49,499 nt of DNA, taken from assembly GCA_013201395.1 (NCBI GenBank), contig JABMJD010000013.1:1-49499 (forward strand), written 5' to 3'. This document shows positions 1 to 9,154 of this stretch, one piece after another; the stretch's first letter is position 1; each line of letters begins with the position of its first letter. Under the pieces are notes generated by a model. That model was not told the origin of the DNA, did not search any database, and saw only the letters and a list, made by a program, of their open reading frames with translations. This DNA comes from Candidatus Syntrophopropionicum ammoniitolerans. GTDB taxonomy: Bacteria > Bacillota > Desulfotomaculia > Desulfotomaculales > Pelotomaculaceae. Made by a program: the position numbers and the translations under genes.

Positions 1-19
1 TTCAAGGAGGAAGAACCAA

Positions 20-1222
20 ATGGCAAAGCAAAAATTTGAGCGGACCAAACCACACGTTAACATTGGTACCATTGGCCACGTGGACCATGGTAAAACAACG
101 CTGACGGCGGCAATCACCCTGATCCTGAACACAGTGGGCGGGGCCAACGTGAAAAAGTATGATGAAATTGACAATGCACCGGAAGAACGTGAACGGGGTA
201 TCACCATCAACACCTCACACGTAGAATACGAAACCGAAAAAAGGCACTATGCCCACGTAGACTGCCCGGGTCACGCCGACTACATCAAGAACATGATCAC
301 CGGCGCCGCTCAAATGGACGGTTCAATACTGGTGGTATCGGCAGCTGACGGCCCCATGCCCCAGACCAGGGAACACATTCTACTAGCTCGTCAGGTAGGG
401 GTGCCCTATATAGTCGTATTTCTTAACAAAGCCGACCAGGTAGACGACCCTGAACTATTAGAACTAGTAGATATGGAAGTGCGTGAACTGCTATCCAGCT
501 ACGAATTTCCCGGGGACGATATCCCCATCACCACCGGTTCCGCATTAAAAGCAATGGAATGTGCCTGCGGCAAAAGAGACTGTGAATGGTGCGGTCCTGT
601 TTGGGAACTAATGGACAACGTTGACGAATACGTTCCCACACCCCAGCGGCCCATAGACAAACCATTTCTCATGCCCGTAGAAGACGTGTTCACCATTACC
701 GGGCGGGGCACGGTAGCCACCGGTCGGATAGAGCGGGGCCAAATCAAAATACAAGAAGAGATAGAAATAGTTGGGCTAAACGAAAAACCACGCAAGACAG
801 TAGTGACAGGCGTAGAAATGTTCAGGAAGATATTGGATAGTGGGCAGGCAGGAGACAATGTAGGATGCCTACTGCGGGGTGTAGATCGTAAAGAAATAGA
901 ACGGGGCCAGGTGCTGGCCAAGCCCGGGAGCATCAAACCGCACAAGAACTTCAAAGCAAATGTGTATGTGCTGACCAAAGAAGAAGGTGGCAGGCATACC
1001 CCGTTTTTCAACGGATACCGTCCCCAATTCTACTTCCGTACCACTGACGTTACCGGTGTAACAACCCTGCCCGAGGGAGTAGAAATGGTTATGCCCGGGG
1101 ATCACGTGGAGATAGATATCGCCCTGATCACCCCTATTGCTATAGAAGAAGGTCTAAACTTTGCTATTCGTGAGGGCGGCCGCACCGTAGGTGCAGGAGT
1201 TGTTACTGGGGTTAATGAGTAG
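20..1222 (+). CDS. tuf: Elongation factor Tu, copy 1
   Basis: EF-Tu is the GTPase that delivers aminoacyl-tRNA to the ribosomal A site. The 400-residue protein has the P-loop GHVDHGKT (residues 19-26), DCPGH (81-85) and NKAD (136-139), followed by the two beta-barrel domains. Between the G domain and barrel 1 is a Cys-rich insert (C181, C183, C188, C191) that could bind metal; related anaerobic Clostridia carry a similar insert. The AAGGAGG ribosome site sits just before ATG 20. By eye the gene differs from copy 2 (16081-17283) at one silent base, position 1195. The window opens at the first base of the shared repeat, so this copy's own promoter is not visible. Confidence 0.98.
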   Translation: MAKQKFERTKPHVNIGTIGHVDHGKTTLTAAITLILNTVGGANVKKYDEIDNAPEERERGITINTSHVEYETEKRHYAHVDCPGHADYIKNMITGAAQMDGSILVVSAADGPMPQTREHILLARQVGVPYIVVFLNKADQVDDPELLELVDMEVRELLSSYEFPGDDIPITTGSALKAMECACGKRDCEWCGPVWELMDNVDEYVPTPQRPIDKPFLMPVEDVFTITGRGTVATGRIERGQIKIQEEIEIVGLNEKPRKTVVTGVEMFRKILDSGQAGDNVGCLLRGVDRKEIERGQVLAKPGSIKPHKNFKANVYVLTKEEGGRHTPFFNGYRPQFYFRTTDVTGVTTLPEGVEMVMPGDHVEIDIALITPIAIEEGLNFAIREGGRTVGAGVVTGVNE

Positions 1223-1255
1223 TAAGTGGTTTTGTGGGGTCAGGTTTTGCTGCTA

Positions 1256-1335
1256 ATACATTATTTTAACAGGCAGCCCGGCGCCGGTTCTATGCTGTGG
1301 CTGCCGTGTAGTATAAAAGGGCAACAATAATGTAT
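1256..1335 (+). promoter_or_regulatory. Nested stem-loop between tuf and rpmG
   Basis: A perfect 10-bp outer inverted repeat (1256-1265 with 1326-1335) encloses a perfect 7-bp inner one (GGCAGCC 1272-1278 with GGCTGCC 1299-1305). No T tract follows, so it is not a standard terminator. It could be an RNA processing site, a weak terminator of tuf, or a small mobile repeat. Its function is not known from sequence. Confidence 0.45.
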
Positions 1336-1418
1336 AAAATATTAATAATGGTGCCTTGAAGCATTGTTTTAATGTTTGCGGGGGCAAACGTGATTTGGCT
1401 CTGCGCAAAGGCTTAGTA

Positions 1419-1447
1419 TTGACATCCCTTTTTAATTGTGTTAAATT
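1419..1447 (+). promoter_or_regulatory. Sigma-A-type promoter for rpmG-secE-nusG
   Basis: TTGACA (1419-1424), a 17-base spacer and TAAATT (1442-1447) form a near-consensus vegetative promoter about 68 bases before the rpmG start. It would drive rpmG, secE and nusG and perhaps the L11-L1 genes. The -35 is perfect and the -10 matches 5 of 6. Confidence 0.75.
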
Positions 1448-1514
1448 TGATAAGTAAATTTTTCATAAAAAAAGATGGGCCTAATTTTTTTTTGGCTTAG
1501 GGGGGGTGGCTCGG

Positions 1515-1664
1515 GTGAGAGTAGGGGTTACACTGGCCTGCACGGAATGCAAAAGAAGGAACTATACCACGGAGAAAAACAAGAGAAATGATGCCAACAG
1601 GATTGAAATGAAAAAATATTGTAGATTCTGTCGTGCCCATACCCTGCATAAGGAAACCAGATAA
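1515..1664 (+). CDS. rpmG: 50S ribosomal protein L33
   Basis: This small basic protein of the large ribosomal subunit has 49 residues. It begins [13 protein letters not shown] and has paired CxxC motifs (TECK region and YCRFC region), the zinc-binding (C+) form of L33. I chose GTG 1515 because the G-rich ribosome site (1499-1509) is well placed and family members start with MRV; an in-frame GTG at 1506 would overlap that site. It lies between tuf and secE, the usual place in Firmicutes. There is no tRNA-Trp gene between rpmG and secE, although some relatives have one. Confidence 0.92.
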   Translation: MRVGVTLACTECKRRNYTTEKNKRNDANRIEMKKYCRFCRAHTLHKETR

Positions 1665-1774
1665 CACAGGATTTGTCCTCACAGAAGATAGCCGCATCTG
1701 CTTATGTTTGTGAAATGAAGGGAAAATGTCTTGTTGTGTGGAATAACTTTATTAAATTTAAGGATGTGGCGTAA

Positions 1775-2194
1775 ATGGCTCTAACAAGGAAGCAGGATGA
1801 CGGGAGAAATAAAAAGGAACAGAGCAAGAAAAGAACTAGTAAAAAAAGAAGCGTTGATAAAAACCTAGCTAAAGATAGCGGGGCCGGCAAAAATATTAGC
1901 AGACAAAAAACCGGCAAAAAAGATATTGCCCTGGTTAAGGATAAAAAGGACGTTACCAGGAAGGAACCTAAAAAGGATAGCCAGGCAAAAAAAGAAATAG
2001 TTAACCAGGTTGAACTCGTCCAGAAGTTTGTCAAAGGGGCATACGCTGAACTTAAGAAGGTTAACTGGCCAGGCCGTAGGGAATTAGTTGTTTACACCAT
2101 TGTTGTGGTAGTGGCGGTACTATTTGTAGGGGCGTTACTTTGGATTTTTGATTCTGCTTTAAGTACAGTATTGAGGTTTGTTATTAATAGATAA
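1775..2194 (+). CDS. secE: Preprotein translocase subunit SecE with long basic N-terminus
   Basis: SecE clamps SecY in the membrane translocon. The C-terminal 65 residues are a typical single-span bacterial SecE: an amphipathic helix ending in the conserved ELKKVNWPGRREL, then a hydrophobic span of about 22 residues. The protein is 139 residues, roughly twice the usual short SecE, because the first ~75 residues are a Lys/Arg-rich, low-complexity tail, probably disordered and cytosolic. Such tails occur in related Clostridia; their role is not known to me. nusG follows 41 bases later, the usual order. The ribosome site before ATG 1775 is weak (AAGGATG). Confidence 0.93.
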   Translation: MALTRKQDDGRNKKEQSKKRTSKKRSVDKNLAKDSGAGKNISRQKTGKKDIALVKDKKDVTRKEPKKDSQAKKEIVNQVELVQKFVKGAYAELKKVNWPGRRELVVYTIVVVVAVLFVGALLWIFDSALSTVLRFVINR

Positions 2195-2244
2195 ATTCCT
2201 GAGGGGGTGAGGGACCTTACTTACAGGAGGGTCCCTTGTATTTT

Positions 2245-2772
2245 ATGGATAAATATTGGTATGTTGTACATACCTATTCCGGTTACGAAAACAAGGTAAA
2301 GGCTAATCTTGAAAAGCGTATAGAATCAATGAATATGGAAGAAAAGATCTTCCGTATCCTTGTGCCTATGGAAGATGAAGTAGAAATTAAAGACGGGAAA
2401 AGGAAAATAACAAAACGCAAGATATTCCCGGGTTATGTTTTGGTGGAAATGTATATGACGGATGACTCCTGGTATGTGGTCCGAAACACACCGGGTGTTA
2501 CAGGGTTTGTTGGTTCCGGATCAAAACCAATCCCGCTGAATGACGGTGAAGCTAAACAGATTATCAGACAGATGGGTGTTGAAGAGCCACGGGCGCGGGT
2601 TGATTTTTCCACCGGGGAAAGTGTCCGTGTTATATCTGGGCCATTTGAAAATTTTATTGGTCAAATAGAAGAAATAAATCTCGAAAAAGGCAAGGTAAGG
2701 GTAGTCATCTCTATGTTTGGCAGGGAAACCCCTATTGACCTTGATTTCATAGAAGTTGAAAAAATATCCTGA
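2245..2772 (+). CDS. nusG: Transcription termination/antitermination factor NusG
   Basis: NusG binds RNA polymerase and modulates pausing, Rho action and coupling to the ribosome. The N-terminal NGN domain starts [13 protein letters not shown] and includes FPGYVLVEM. The C-terminal KOW domain starts near [12 protein letters not shown]. About 175 residues is normal. The start is ambiguous: ATG 2245 fits the family N-terminus but lies 14 bases from AGGAGG (2225-2230), while an in-frame TTG at 2236 lies only 5 bases away and would add three residues. It is followed directly by the L11-L1 genes. Confidence 0.95.
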   Translation: MDKYWYVVHTYSGYENKVKANLEKRIESMNMEEKIFRILVPMEDEVEIKDGKRKITKRKIFPGYVLVEMYMTDDSWYVVRNTPGVTGFVGSGSKPIPLNDGEAKQIIRQMGVEEPRARVDFSTGESVRVISGPFENFIGQIEEINLEKGKVRVVISMFGRETPIDLDFIEVEKIS

Positions 2773-2813
2773 GATCCACAAGTCTTACGGTGCAAGAAGG
2801 AGGTGTAGTGCGA

Positions 2814-3242
2814 GTGGCGAAAAAAGTATCAGCAATAATTAAGCTGCAGGTTCCGGCAGGTAAAGCTACCCCGGCCCCCCCTGTAGGACCGGCTTTGGGT
2901 CAGCATGGGGTTAATATTATGTCTTTTGTGAAAGAATACAACGAAAAAACAGCTGCTCAGGCTGGGCTTATTATCCCGGTTGAGATTACTGTTTATGAAG
3001 ACCGATCCTTTACATTTATAACCAAGACTCCGCCAGCGGCTGTTCTTCTAAAAAAAGCAGCAGGCATTGAAAAGGCTTCGGGGGAGCCAAATATGGTTAA
3101 AGTGGCTAAAGTTCCCCGTTCTAAGGTGAGGGAAATTGCCGAGATGAAAATGCCGGACTTAAATGCGGCCACTGTGGAGTCCGCCATGTTAATGGTTGAG
3201 GGCACTGCCCGCAGTATGGGGATCGAAATCATAGAAGGATAG
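2814..3242 (+). CDS. rplK: 50S ribosomal protein L11
   Basis: L11 forms the GTPase-associated centre with 23S rRNA and L10/L7/L12. It has 142 residues with the conserved N-terminal proline-rich stretch ([17 protein letters not shown]), which in the family contacts thiopeptide antibiotics, and the C-terminal RNA-binding domain. GTG 2814 is chosen because AAGGAGGTG (2797-2805) lies 8 bases upstream; the longer in-frame GTG at 2790 precedes that site. It pairs with rplA, the usual L11-L1 unit. Confidence 0.97.
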   Translation: MAKKVSAIIKLQVPAGKATPAPPVGPALGQHGVNIMSFVKEYNEKTAAQAGLIIPVEITVYEDRSFTFITKTPPAAVLLKKAAGIEKASGEPNMVKVAKVPRSKVREIAEMKMPDLNAATVESAMLMVEGTARSMGIEIIEG

Positions 3243-3288
3243 TAGTGGGAGGAATGTTTTCCGTTAACACCACAGGGAGGTTGAAAAC

Positions 3289-3993
3289 ATGCCAAGTCAT
3301 GGCAAGAAATTTAGAGATGCTACAAAGCAAATTGATCGCAGTATAGCTTATGAACCGGATGAAGCCATTGCTTTGCTTAAAAAAATAGCTTCGGCAAAAT
3401 TTGATGAAACAGTAGAGGTAGCCGTTCGTTTGGGGGTTGATCCTCGTCACGCTGATCAGCAGGTTCGCGGTGCAGTAGTGTTGCCTAACGGTACCGGCAA
3501 GGAACGTGTTGTGGTTGTTTTTGCCAAAGGTGATAAAGCTAAAGAGGCAACTGATGCCGGTGCGGATTTTGTTGGAGCGGAAGACATGGTGGAGAAAGTC
3601 CAGAAAGAAGGATGGCTGGATTTTGATGTGGCTATTGCTACCCCGGATATGATGAGTTTAGTCGGCAGGCTGGGTCGTATCCTGGGTCCACGTGGTATGA
3701 TGCCCAATCCTAAGAGTGGCACTGTTACATTTGATGTGGACCAGGCCGTAAAGGAAGTGAAGGCCGGCAAGATCGAATATCGGGTGGATAAAGCTGGTAA
3801 TATCCATGCGCCGATTGGTAGAGTTTCTTTCGATAACGAAAAACTACTGGAAAACCTGCGTACATTGATTGACACCTTAGTGCGGGCCAGGCCTCCTGCC
3901 GTGAAGGGGCAGTATTTGAAAAATATTTCAATTAGCTCTACAATGAGCCCCAGTATCAAGATCACCACACAAAGGGTGAATGCCCAACACTAG
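3289..3993 (+). CDS. rplA: 50S ribosomal protein L1
   Basis: L1 forms the mobile L1 stalk that helps release deacylated tRNA; in other bacteria it also represses its own L11-L1 mRNA. The 234-residue protein has the family motif [20 protein letters not shown] and the usual two-domain length. A GGGAGG ribosome site precedes ATG 3289. Downstream, after a gap, lies the L10 leader, so L1 is probably the last gene of its transcript. Confidence 0.97.
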   Translation: MPSHGKKFRDATKQIDRSIAYEPDEAIALLKKIASAKFDETVEVAVRLGVDPRHADQQVRGAVVLPNGTGKERVVVVFAKGDKAKEATDAGADFVGAEDMVEKVQKEGWLDFDVAIATPDMMSLVGRLGRILGPRGMMPNPKSGTVTFDVDQAVKEVKAGKIEYRVDKAGNIHAPIGRVSFDNEKLLENLRTLIDTLVRARPPAVKGQYLKNISISSTMSPSIKITTQRVNAQH

Positions 3994-4029
3994 TTGCCGA
4001 AAAAATATATTTAAAGTGTATATGATTAT

Positions 4030-4147
4030 TGCTGTAGACCGCCGGTGCTTTGCATAATGGCTATATGCCGCCGGCCGAGGCTAAAATAGTTCCTGACGAC
4101 AGTGTGATGTCGTGAGGCCTCTACAGTATTTCTGCAGGGGCCTTTTT
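4030..4147 (+). ncRNA. L10 leader RNA with intrinsic terminator
   Basis: The region before rplJ resembles the ribosomal protein L10 leader of Firmicutes, in which L10 (with L7/L12) binds its own mRNA and represses. Visible parts are an upstream branched region containing CCGCCGGCCGAGG, a hairpin around 4092-4117, and a terminator with arms 4115-4126 and 4132-4143 (one mismatch, one G-U), a TATTT loop and a T5 tract (4143-4147). Excess L10 would favour termination. The family call is from memory of the fold, not a covariance search. Confidence 0.72.
4115..4147 (+). terminator. Intrinsic terminator/attenuator of the L10 leader
   Basis: A 12-pair stem with one mismatch, starting AGGCCTCTACAG and ending CTGCAGGGGCCT, a 5-base loop and TTTTT. 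It lies 118 bases before rplJ with no gene between, so it attenuates rplJL rather than simply ending rplKA. Confidence 0.8.
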
Positions 4148-4241
4148 GGTTGTTAATAGTGTGTGGTTAGTCGTGGGACCCCGGATGGTTTAATGGTTAT
4201 TGTTTTTGAACCAACCACCAATCGCCAACCACAGACCACCC
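4147..4241. repeat. Degenerate GGTTG/CAACC inverted repeat before rplJ
   Basis: The left part (4147-4176) is built from GGTTGTT and GTGGTTAG units. The right part (4211-4241) is built from CCAACCACC and CCAACCACAG units, roughly the complement. Similar material recurs at 20331-20422 and 31473-31504 in this window, always between ribosomal-protein genes and ending near an AGAAGGGAGG ribosome site. Confidence 0.45.
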
Positions 4242-4264
4242 AGAAGGGAGGTGTTTGAAGGAGA

Positions 4265-4792
4265 ATGCCTAGAAGTAGAGCTGAGAAAGAAAGTATCATC
4301 CAGGATATGAAAGAAAGGTTGGCAGACTGCCAGTCTGCCGTCCTTGTAGACTATCGGAGGCTAAATGTAGCTGAAGCGACAAGGCTTCGCCGTAGGTTGC
4401 GTGAGGCTGACTGTGAATTTAAAATTGCCAAAAACACCTTGGTTAGCCTGGCTGCTGAACAGGTAGGGTTAGAGGGGTTGAAGCCCTTTTTGGAGGGCCA
4501 GATGGCTATTGCTTTTGGTGCAGACCCTGTAGCCCCGGCAAAAATTCTCTCCGGGTTTATCCGGGAGACAAAAAAGATGGAAATTAAGGCTGGAGTTCTA
4601 GAGGGTGAGGTAATCGATGTTGAGGGGGTAAAGGCACTGGCTGGATTACCCTCCCGGGAAGAGCTTCTAGCCAGGGTTTTGGGTGGTATGCAAGCCCCGC
4701 TGTATAATTTTGCAGGTGTACTGCAGGGAACCATACGTAGCATGGTCTATACCCTGGAAGCAATACGTAAAATGCGTGCCGAAGAGGCATAG
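4265..4792 (+). CDS. rplJ: 50S ribosomal protein L10
   Basis: L10 anchors the L7/L12 dimers to the ribosome and is the feedback regulator of its own operon. The 175-residue protein has the conserved N-terminal rRNA-binding part (VLVDYRRLNVAEATRLR, then FKIAKNTL) and a C-terminal helix for L7/L12 dimers. Two ribosome-site candidates precede ATG 4265, GGGAGG further up and AAGGAG directly before it. It is 39 bases from rplL and preceded by its own leader and attenuator. Confidence 0.97.
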   Translation: MPRSRAEKESIIQDMKERLADCQSAVLVDYRRLNVAEATRLRRRLREADCEFKIAKNTLVSLAAEQVGLEGLKPFLEGQMAIAFGADPVAPAKILSGFIRETKKMEIKAGVLEGEVIDVEGVKALAGLPSREELLARVLGGMQAPLYNFAGVLQGTIRSMVYTLEAIRKMRAEEA

Positions 4793-4831
4793 GGTTAAAA
4801 AAACTGATTTAAACTAGGAGGTTTGAATTTA

Positions 4832-5212
4832 ATGTCTAAAGTTCAAGAAATACTTGAAGCTGTAAAAGGTATGACCGTTTTGGAATTATCTGAATTGGTC
4901 AAGGCGTTTGAAGAAGAGTTTGGTGTCAGCGCTGCTGCCCCAGTTGCTGTTGCTGCAGCACCGGGCGCGGCGGCTGCAGCACAGGAGGCAGTTGAAGAGC
5001 AGACAGAATTTGATGTCATTCTCACTGGTATTGGTGACCAGAAAATTAAGGTAATTAAGGCTGTCAGGGAAATCACTGCGCTTGGGTTAAAGGAAGCAAA
5101 AGATCTGGTTGATAATGCACCTAAACCGGTTAAGGAGAAGATTTCCAAAGAAGAGGCAGAAGCTATTAAGGCCAAGCTAACAGAGGTCGGTGCATCTGTT
5201 GATCTGAAATAG
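4832..5212 (+). CDS. rplL: 50S ribosomal protein L7/L12
   Basis: L7/L12 forms the flexible stalk that recruits translation GTPases. It has 126 residues: an N-terminal dimerisation helix, an Ala/Pro-rich hinge (about residues 33-55) and the globular domain with [23 protein letters not shown] 4832 is preferred over the in-frame TTG 4823, which lies just 1 base after AGGAGG (4816-4821); ATG is 10 bases away. A strong terminator follows (5257-5283), ending the rplJL transcript. Confidence 0.97.
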   Translation: MSKVQEILEAVKGMTVLELSELVKAFEEEFGVSAAAPVAVAAAPGAAAAAQEAVEEQTEFDVILTGIGDQKIKVIKAVREITALGLKEAKDLVDNAPKPVKEKISKEEAEAIKAKLTEVGASVDLK

Positions 5213-5256
5213 GGATACCCTTCCATAATAAACAACAATGAAGGTAGATGGATATC

Positions 5257-5283
5257 AAAAAAAGGGCCATGTGGCCCTTTTTG
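5257..5283 (+). terminator. Intrinsic terminator after rplL
   Basis: AAAAAGGGCC, the loop ATGT and GGCCCTTTTT form a perfect stem followed by T residues. It is near-symmetrical, so it could act in both directions. Confidence 0.88.
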
Positions 5284-5641
5284 CATTTGAAGGAATATTA
5301 AAAACCTTTAAAATTGTCAATATATTTCATGAAATATATTGACAAGACATACCTTTCGTGCTAGTATTTAAGAATGTCCCTAGCGTGCAGGACTGTTGTG
5401 CGGATTTTTGTGTGGTATAATATGTATTCTATTCCTAGGATCAGGCAATAATATTTTAGATAGCCAACATTTGAAAAAGCGAGGTATTGTACAGAACAAT
5501 CCTTGCTTTTAACTTGTTTATCATGAAAGAAAAACCAGGCAATGTCCTTTTACATAATTATTTTATCACTATTTCTTGATAATATCACCTTTTTGATAAT
5601 AATTTTTATTTTTATTTTATGACAGGGGTGTGATGCGTTAG
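5284..5641 (+). promoter_or_regulatory. rpoB upstream region: two promoters and a leader hairpin
   Basis: This is a gene-free stretch. Promoter 1 is TTGACA (5339-5344), a 17-base spacer and TAGTAT (5362-5367). Promoter 2 is an extended -10, TGG-TATAAT, with TATAAT at 5416-5421 and a weak -35. A hairpin at 5479-5506 (GCGAGG with CCTTGC, then ATTGT with ACAAT) is followed by TTTT and may be an attenuator or processing site in a leader of roughly 210 bases before rpoB. The rest is AT-rich with no open frame I can support. Confidence 0.7.
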
Positions 5642-8600
5642 ATGGCTTATCCGGAAAGGGTAGGGAAAGGAACCAGGTACCGTTACGATTTTAGCAAATT
5701 AAAAGAAGTACTGGAGTTGCCAAATCTAATTGAAGTTCAGCGTTATTCCTACGATTGGTTTTTGAAAACGGGCTTGAAGGAAGTATTTCGTGACATTTCC
5801 CCGATCCAGGATTTCACTGGCAACCTTGTGCTGGAATTTCTGGATTATACCCTGGGAGAGACCAAGTATTCGGTGGGAGAGTGCAAGGAGAGGGACTTTA
5901 CCTATGCAGCGCCGCTGCGGGTTAAAGTAAGGCTGATCAATAAAGAAACAGGGGAAGTCAAAGAACAGGAAGTCTTTATGGGCGATTTTCCCTTAATGAC
6001 CGAAAAAGGCACCTTTATCATCAATGGTGCAGAACGTGTTGTTGTCAGCCAACTGGTCCGTTCACCCGGTGTTTATTTTGCAAGTACTATTGACCCCAGC
6101 GGGAAAACCCTTTATACCGCCACGATTATTCCCAACCGGGGTGCCTGGTTGGAATTTGAAACTGATGTTAACGGACATATTTTTGTGCGCATTGATCGTA
6201 CCAGAAAAATACCTGCGACAGTGCTGGTGCGTGCTTTAGGTTGTGGCACAAATGCCCAAATTCTTGAGCTTTTTCATGAAGATGAAAACATTCAAGAAAC
6301 CCTGGGTCGTGACAATACGGATAGCGAAGAGGAAGCGCTTGTTGAGATTTACAAACGCCTGCGGCCAGGGGAGCCGCCTACTGTAGAGAGTGCCCGTTCC
6401 CTGTTGGAAGCATTGTTCTTTGAGCCCAGGCGCTATGACCTGGCTAATGTGGGCCGTTATAAAATTCAAAAAAAGCTTAAACATGGTGTTTTATATCGGC
6501 CTGATGAGGACGGCACTGTGCCCGCAGTAGATTCTGATCTGGAAATAGATTTGTCCCGCCAGTTTGTCAGGGAGCTAACCAGAGAGGATGTGTTTGCTGC
6601 CCTCGGTTATCTGCTGGGACTGATGAAAGGTGAGGGGCAGGTGGATGACATTGATCATCTGGGCAACCGCAGACTACGTTCTGTAGGTGAACTCCTGCAA
6701 AATCAGTTTCGAATTGGACTTTCTAGGATGGAAAGGGTTGTCCGAGAGAGGATGACAATTCAGGATGTTGATGTAATTACGCCCCAGGTTTTAATTAATA
6801 TTCGTCCTGTGGTGGCATCCATCAAGGAATTTTTTGGTTCAAGCCAGCTTTCACAGTTTATGGATCAAACCAACCCCCTGGCTGAACTTACACATAAGAG
6901 GCGATTATCGGCACTGGGCCCTGGGGGGCTTTCTCGGGAAAGGGCCGGCTTTGAGGTTCGTGATGTGCATCATTCTCACTATGGAAGAATGTGTCCCATC
7001 GAAACACCGGAAGGTCCCAATATTGGCTTGATTGGGTCGCTAAGCACATTTGCCCGGATTAACCGGTTTGGTTTTATTGAGACGCCTTACCGCAAAGTGG
7101 ACAAAAAAAATAAACGGGTAACTGACGAAATTGTTTACCTTACTGCAGATGAAGAGGAAAATTTTGTTATTGCCCAGGCTAATGCGCCTCTTGATGAGGA
7201 TGGGCATTTCACGGAGAACAGGATCAATGCTCGTTCTCCAGAGATTGTAGTTGTCCCTGCCGACAAGGTTGATTATATGGATGTGTCCCCCAAGCAGGTA
7301 TTCAGTATAGCCACTGCTTTAATTCCCTTTTTGGAACACAATGATGCTAACAGGGCTCTAATGGGAGCGAACATGCAGCGACAGGCTGTTCCGCTGTTGA
7401 AGACACAAGCGCCCCTGGTGGGAACTGGTGTTGAGTATAAGGCGGCACGCGATTCAGGTGTTGTTGCACTAGCCAGGGCCCCGGGAATCGTGGAAAGAGT
7501 AACAGCAAATGAGATTGAAATCAGGAACCATGAAGGGAACTTGGATAGATACAAACTGCTGAAATTTACCCGTTCAAACCAGGGTACCTGTATTAACCAG
7601 CGGCCTGTGGTGGAAAAAGGAGATCAGGTTGAAGCCGAACAGATTATAGCAGATGGTCCTTCAACCAGCATGGGTGAACTGGCCTTGGGTCGTAACATAC
7701 TAGTAGCATTCATGCCCTGGGAGGGCTATAACTATGAAGATGCTATCCTGGTCAGTGAGAAGGCCGTAAAGGACGATCATTTTACCTCCATTCATATAGA
7801 GGAATACGAGTGTGATGCCCGAGATACCAAGCTTGGGCCGGAGGAAATCACAAGGGATATCCCCAACGTAGGTGAGGAGATTTTAAAGGATCTCGATGAT
7901 CGGGGGATTATTCGCACAGGTGCTGAGGTCCGGTCCGGGGATATTCTGGTAGGCAAGGTGACCCCAAAAGGGGAAACAGAGTTAACTGCGGAGGAACGCC
8001 TGTTGAGGGCAATTTTCGGCGAAAAGGCCAGAGAAGTAAGGGATACCTCTCTGCGGGTGCCCCACGGTGAGTCAGGCAAAATTGTGGATGTTAAGGTGTT
8101 TTCCCGGGAAGCAGGGGATGAGCTGCCGCCGGGTGTAAACCAGTTGGTACGAGTATATATTGCTCAGAAACGGAAAATATCCGAAGGGGATAAAATGGCC
8201 GGCAGGCATGGCAACAAGGGTGTTATTGCCCGCATTTTGCCCGAAGAAGATATGCCATTTTTGCCCGATGGAACCCCAATAGAAATAGTGTTGAATCCCC
8301 TTGGTGTTCCTTCCCGGATGAATCTAGGACAGGTTCTGGAAGCCCACCTGGGGTGGGCGGCTAAGGCTCTTGGCTACTGCGTTTCTACCCCCGTTTTTAA
8401 CGGCGCTGTAGAAAGTGACATTCTGGCCAAACTGAAGGAGGCAGGAATCCCCAATAACGGCAAGGTAACTCTGTACGATGGGCGTACCGGCTTACCGTTC
8501 GACAACCAGATTACAGTAGGCTACGTATACATGCTTAAGTTGGCCCACCTGGTGGATGATAAAATTCACGCCCGTTCTACTGGCCCATACTCCCTTGTAA

Positions 8601-9064
8601 CCCAGCAACCCCTGGGAGGCAAGGCGCAATTTGGCGGCCAGCGTTTCGGGGAAATGGAAGTTTGGGCTCTTGAAGCTTATGGTGCTGCCTATACATTGCA
8701 AGAAATATTAACAGTAAAATCAGATGATGTGGTTGGTCGGGTTAAAACATATGAAGCTATTGTTAAAGGGGAAAATGTACCGGAGCCCGGTGTTCCTGAA
8801 TCCTTCAAGGTCTTGATAAAGGAATTGCAAAGTTTGGCCTTGAACGTAAAGGCCTTGTCTGAGGATGATCGAGAGATAGAAATTAAAGAAGAAGAGGAAG
8901 AGGATATAGCCGAAAAAGCCAAGGAACTAGGTATTGATATTCTGGAGGATGAAATGCCTGTAGCGGCAGAGGGGGCCGGCAGCCAAGGGACCGACGAGGC
9001 AGGAACGAAGGATAGCTCGGCAGATGGTTTCCTGGAAAGCAGATTTATGGTGGATGACGAGTAG
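5642..9064 (+). CDS. rpoB: DNA-directed RNA polymerase beta subunit
   Basis: Beta forms half of the polymerase active-site cleft. The 1140-residue protein has the usual domain run: the lobes, the rifampicin pocket (residues about 399-430, SSQLSQFMD through [13 protein letters not shown], apparently wild type) and the catalytic segment [12 protein letters not shown]. The C-terminal clamp ([24 protein letters not shown]) pairs with beta-prime, and an acidic tail of about 60 residues follows. ATG 5642 follows AGGGGTGTGATGCG. rpoC begins 90 bases later. The 429-base gap upstream holds its own promoters. Confidence 0.98.
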   Translation: MAYPERVGKGTRYRYDFSKLKEVLELPNLIEVQRYSYDWFLKTGLKEVFRDISPIQDFTGNLVLEFLDYTLGETKYSVGECKERDFTYAAPLRVKVRLINKETGEVKEQEVFMGDFPLMTEKGTFIINGAERVVVSQLVRSPGVYFASTIDPSGKTLYTATIIPNRGAWLEFETDVNGHIFVRIDRTRKIPATVLVRALGCGTNAQILELFHEDENIQETLGRDNTDSEEEALVEIYKRLRPGEPPTVESARSLLEALFFEPRRYDLANVGRYKIQKKLKHGVLYRPDEDGTVPAVDSDLEIDLSRQFVRELTREDVFAALGYLLGLMKGEGQVDDIDHLGNRRLRSVGELLQNQFRIGLSRMERVVRERMTIQDVDVITPQVLINIRPVVASIKEFFGSSQLSQFMDQTNPLAELTHKRRLSALGPGGLSRERAGFEVRDVHHSHYGRMCPIETPEGPNIGLIGSLSTFARINRFGFIETPYRKVDKKNKRVTDEIVYLTADEEENFVIAQANAPLDEDGHFTENRINARSPEIVVVPADKVDYMDVSPKQVFSIATALIPFLEHNDANRALMGANMQRQAVPLLKTQAPLVGTGVEYKAARDSGVVALARAPGIVERVTANEIEIRNHEGNLDRYKLLKFTRSNQGTCINQRPVVEKGDQVEAEQIIADGPSTSMGELALGRNILVAFMPWEGYNYEDAILVSEKAVKDDHFTSIHIEEYECDARDTKLGPEEITRDIPNVGEEILKDLDDRGIIRTGAEVRSGDILVGKVTPKGETELTAEERLLRAIFGEKAREVRDTSLRVPHGESGKIVDVKVFSREAGDELPPGVNQLVRVYIAQKRKISEGDKMAGRHGNKGVIARILPEEDMPFLPDGTPIEIVLNPLGVPSRMNLGQVLEAHLGWAAKALGYCVSTPVFNGAVESDILAKLKEAGIPNNGKVTLYDGRTGLPFDNQITVGYVYMLKLAHLVDDKIHARSTGPYSLVTQQPLGGKAQFGGQRFGEMEVWALEAYGAAYTLQEILTVKSDDVVGRVKTYEAIVKGENVPEPGVPESFKVLIKELQSLALNVKALSEDDREIEIKEEEEEDIAEKAKELGIDILEDEMPVAAEGAGSQGTDEAGTKDSSADGFLESRFMVDDE

Positions 9065-9154
9065 GGTCCGTAAATATTTAGAGAAAATCAATTTTTGAGG
9101 GAATACCTGTAACCCGGCGTCAGATTACCTACGACTGAAAAGGGGGGCGTTCTT

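Noticed and set aside
499..1105. Minus-strand open frames inside tuf (170 and 78 codons), repeated in copy 2
   Set aside because: They are shadows of a highly conserved gene, have no ribosome site, and match no family.
1665..1774. tRNA-Trp expected between rpmG and secE
   Set aside because: No cloverleaf, T-arm GGTTC sequence or CCA-adjacent stem is found in the gap.
8689..8922. Serine-rich minus-strand frames inside rpoB, rpoC and other genes
   Set aside because: Low-complexity Ser/Arg translations are typical antisense readings of Glu/Lys-rich coding sequence.
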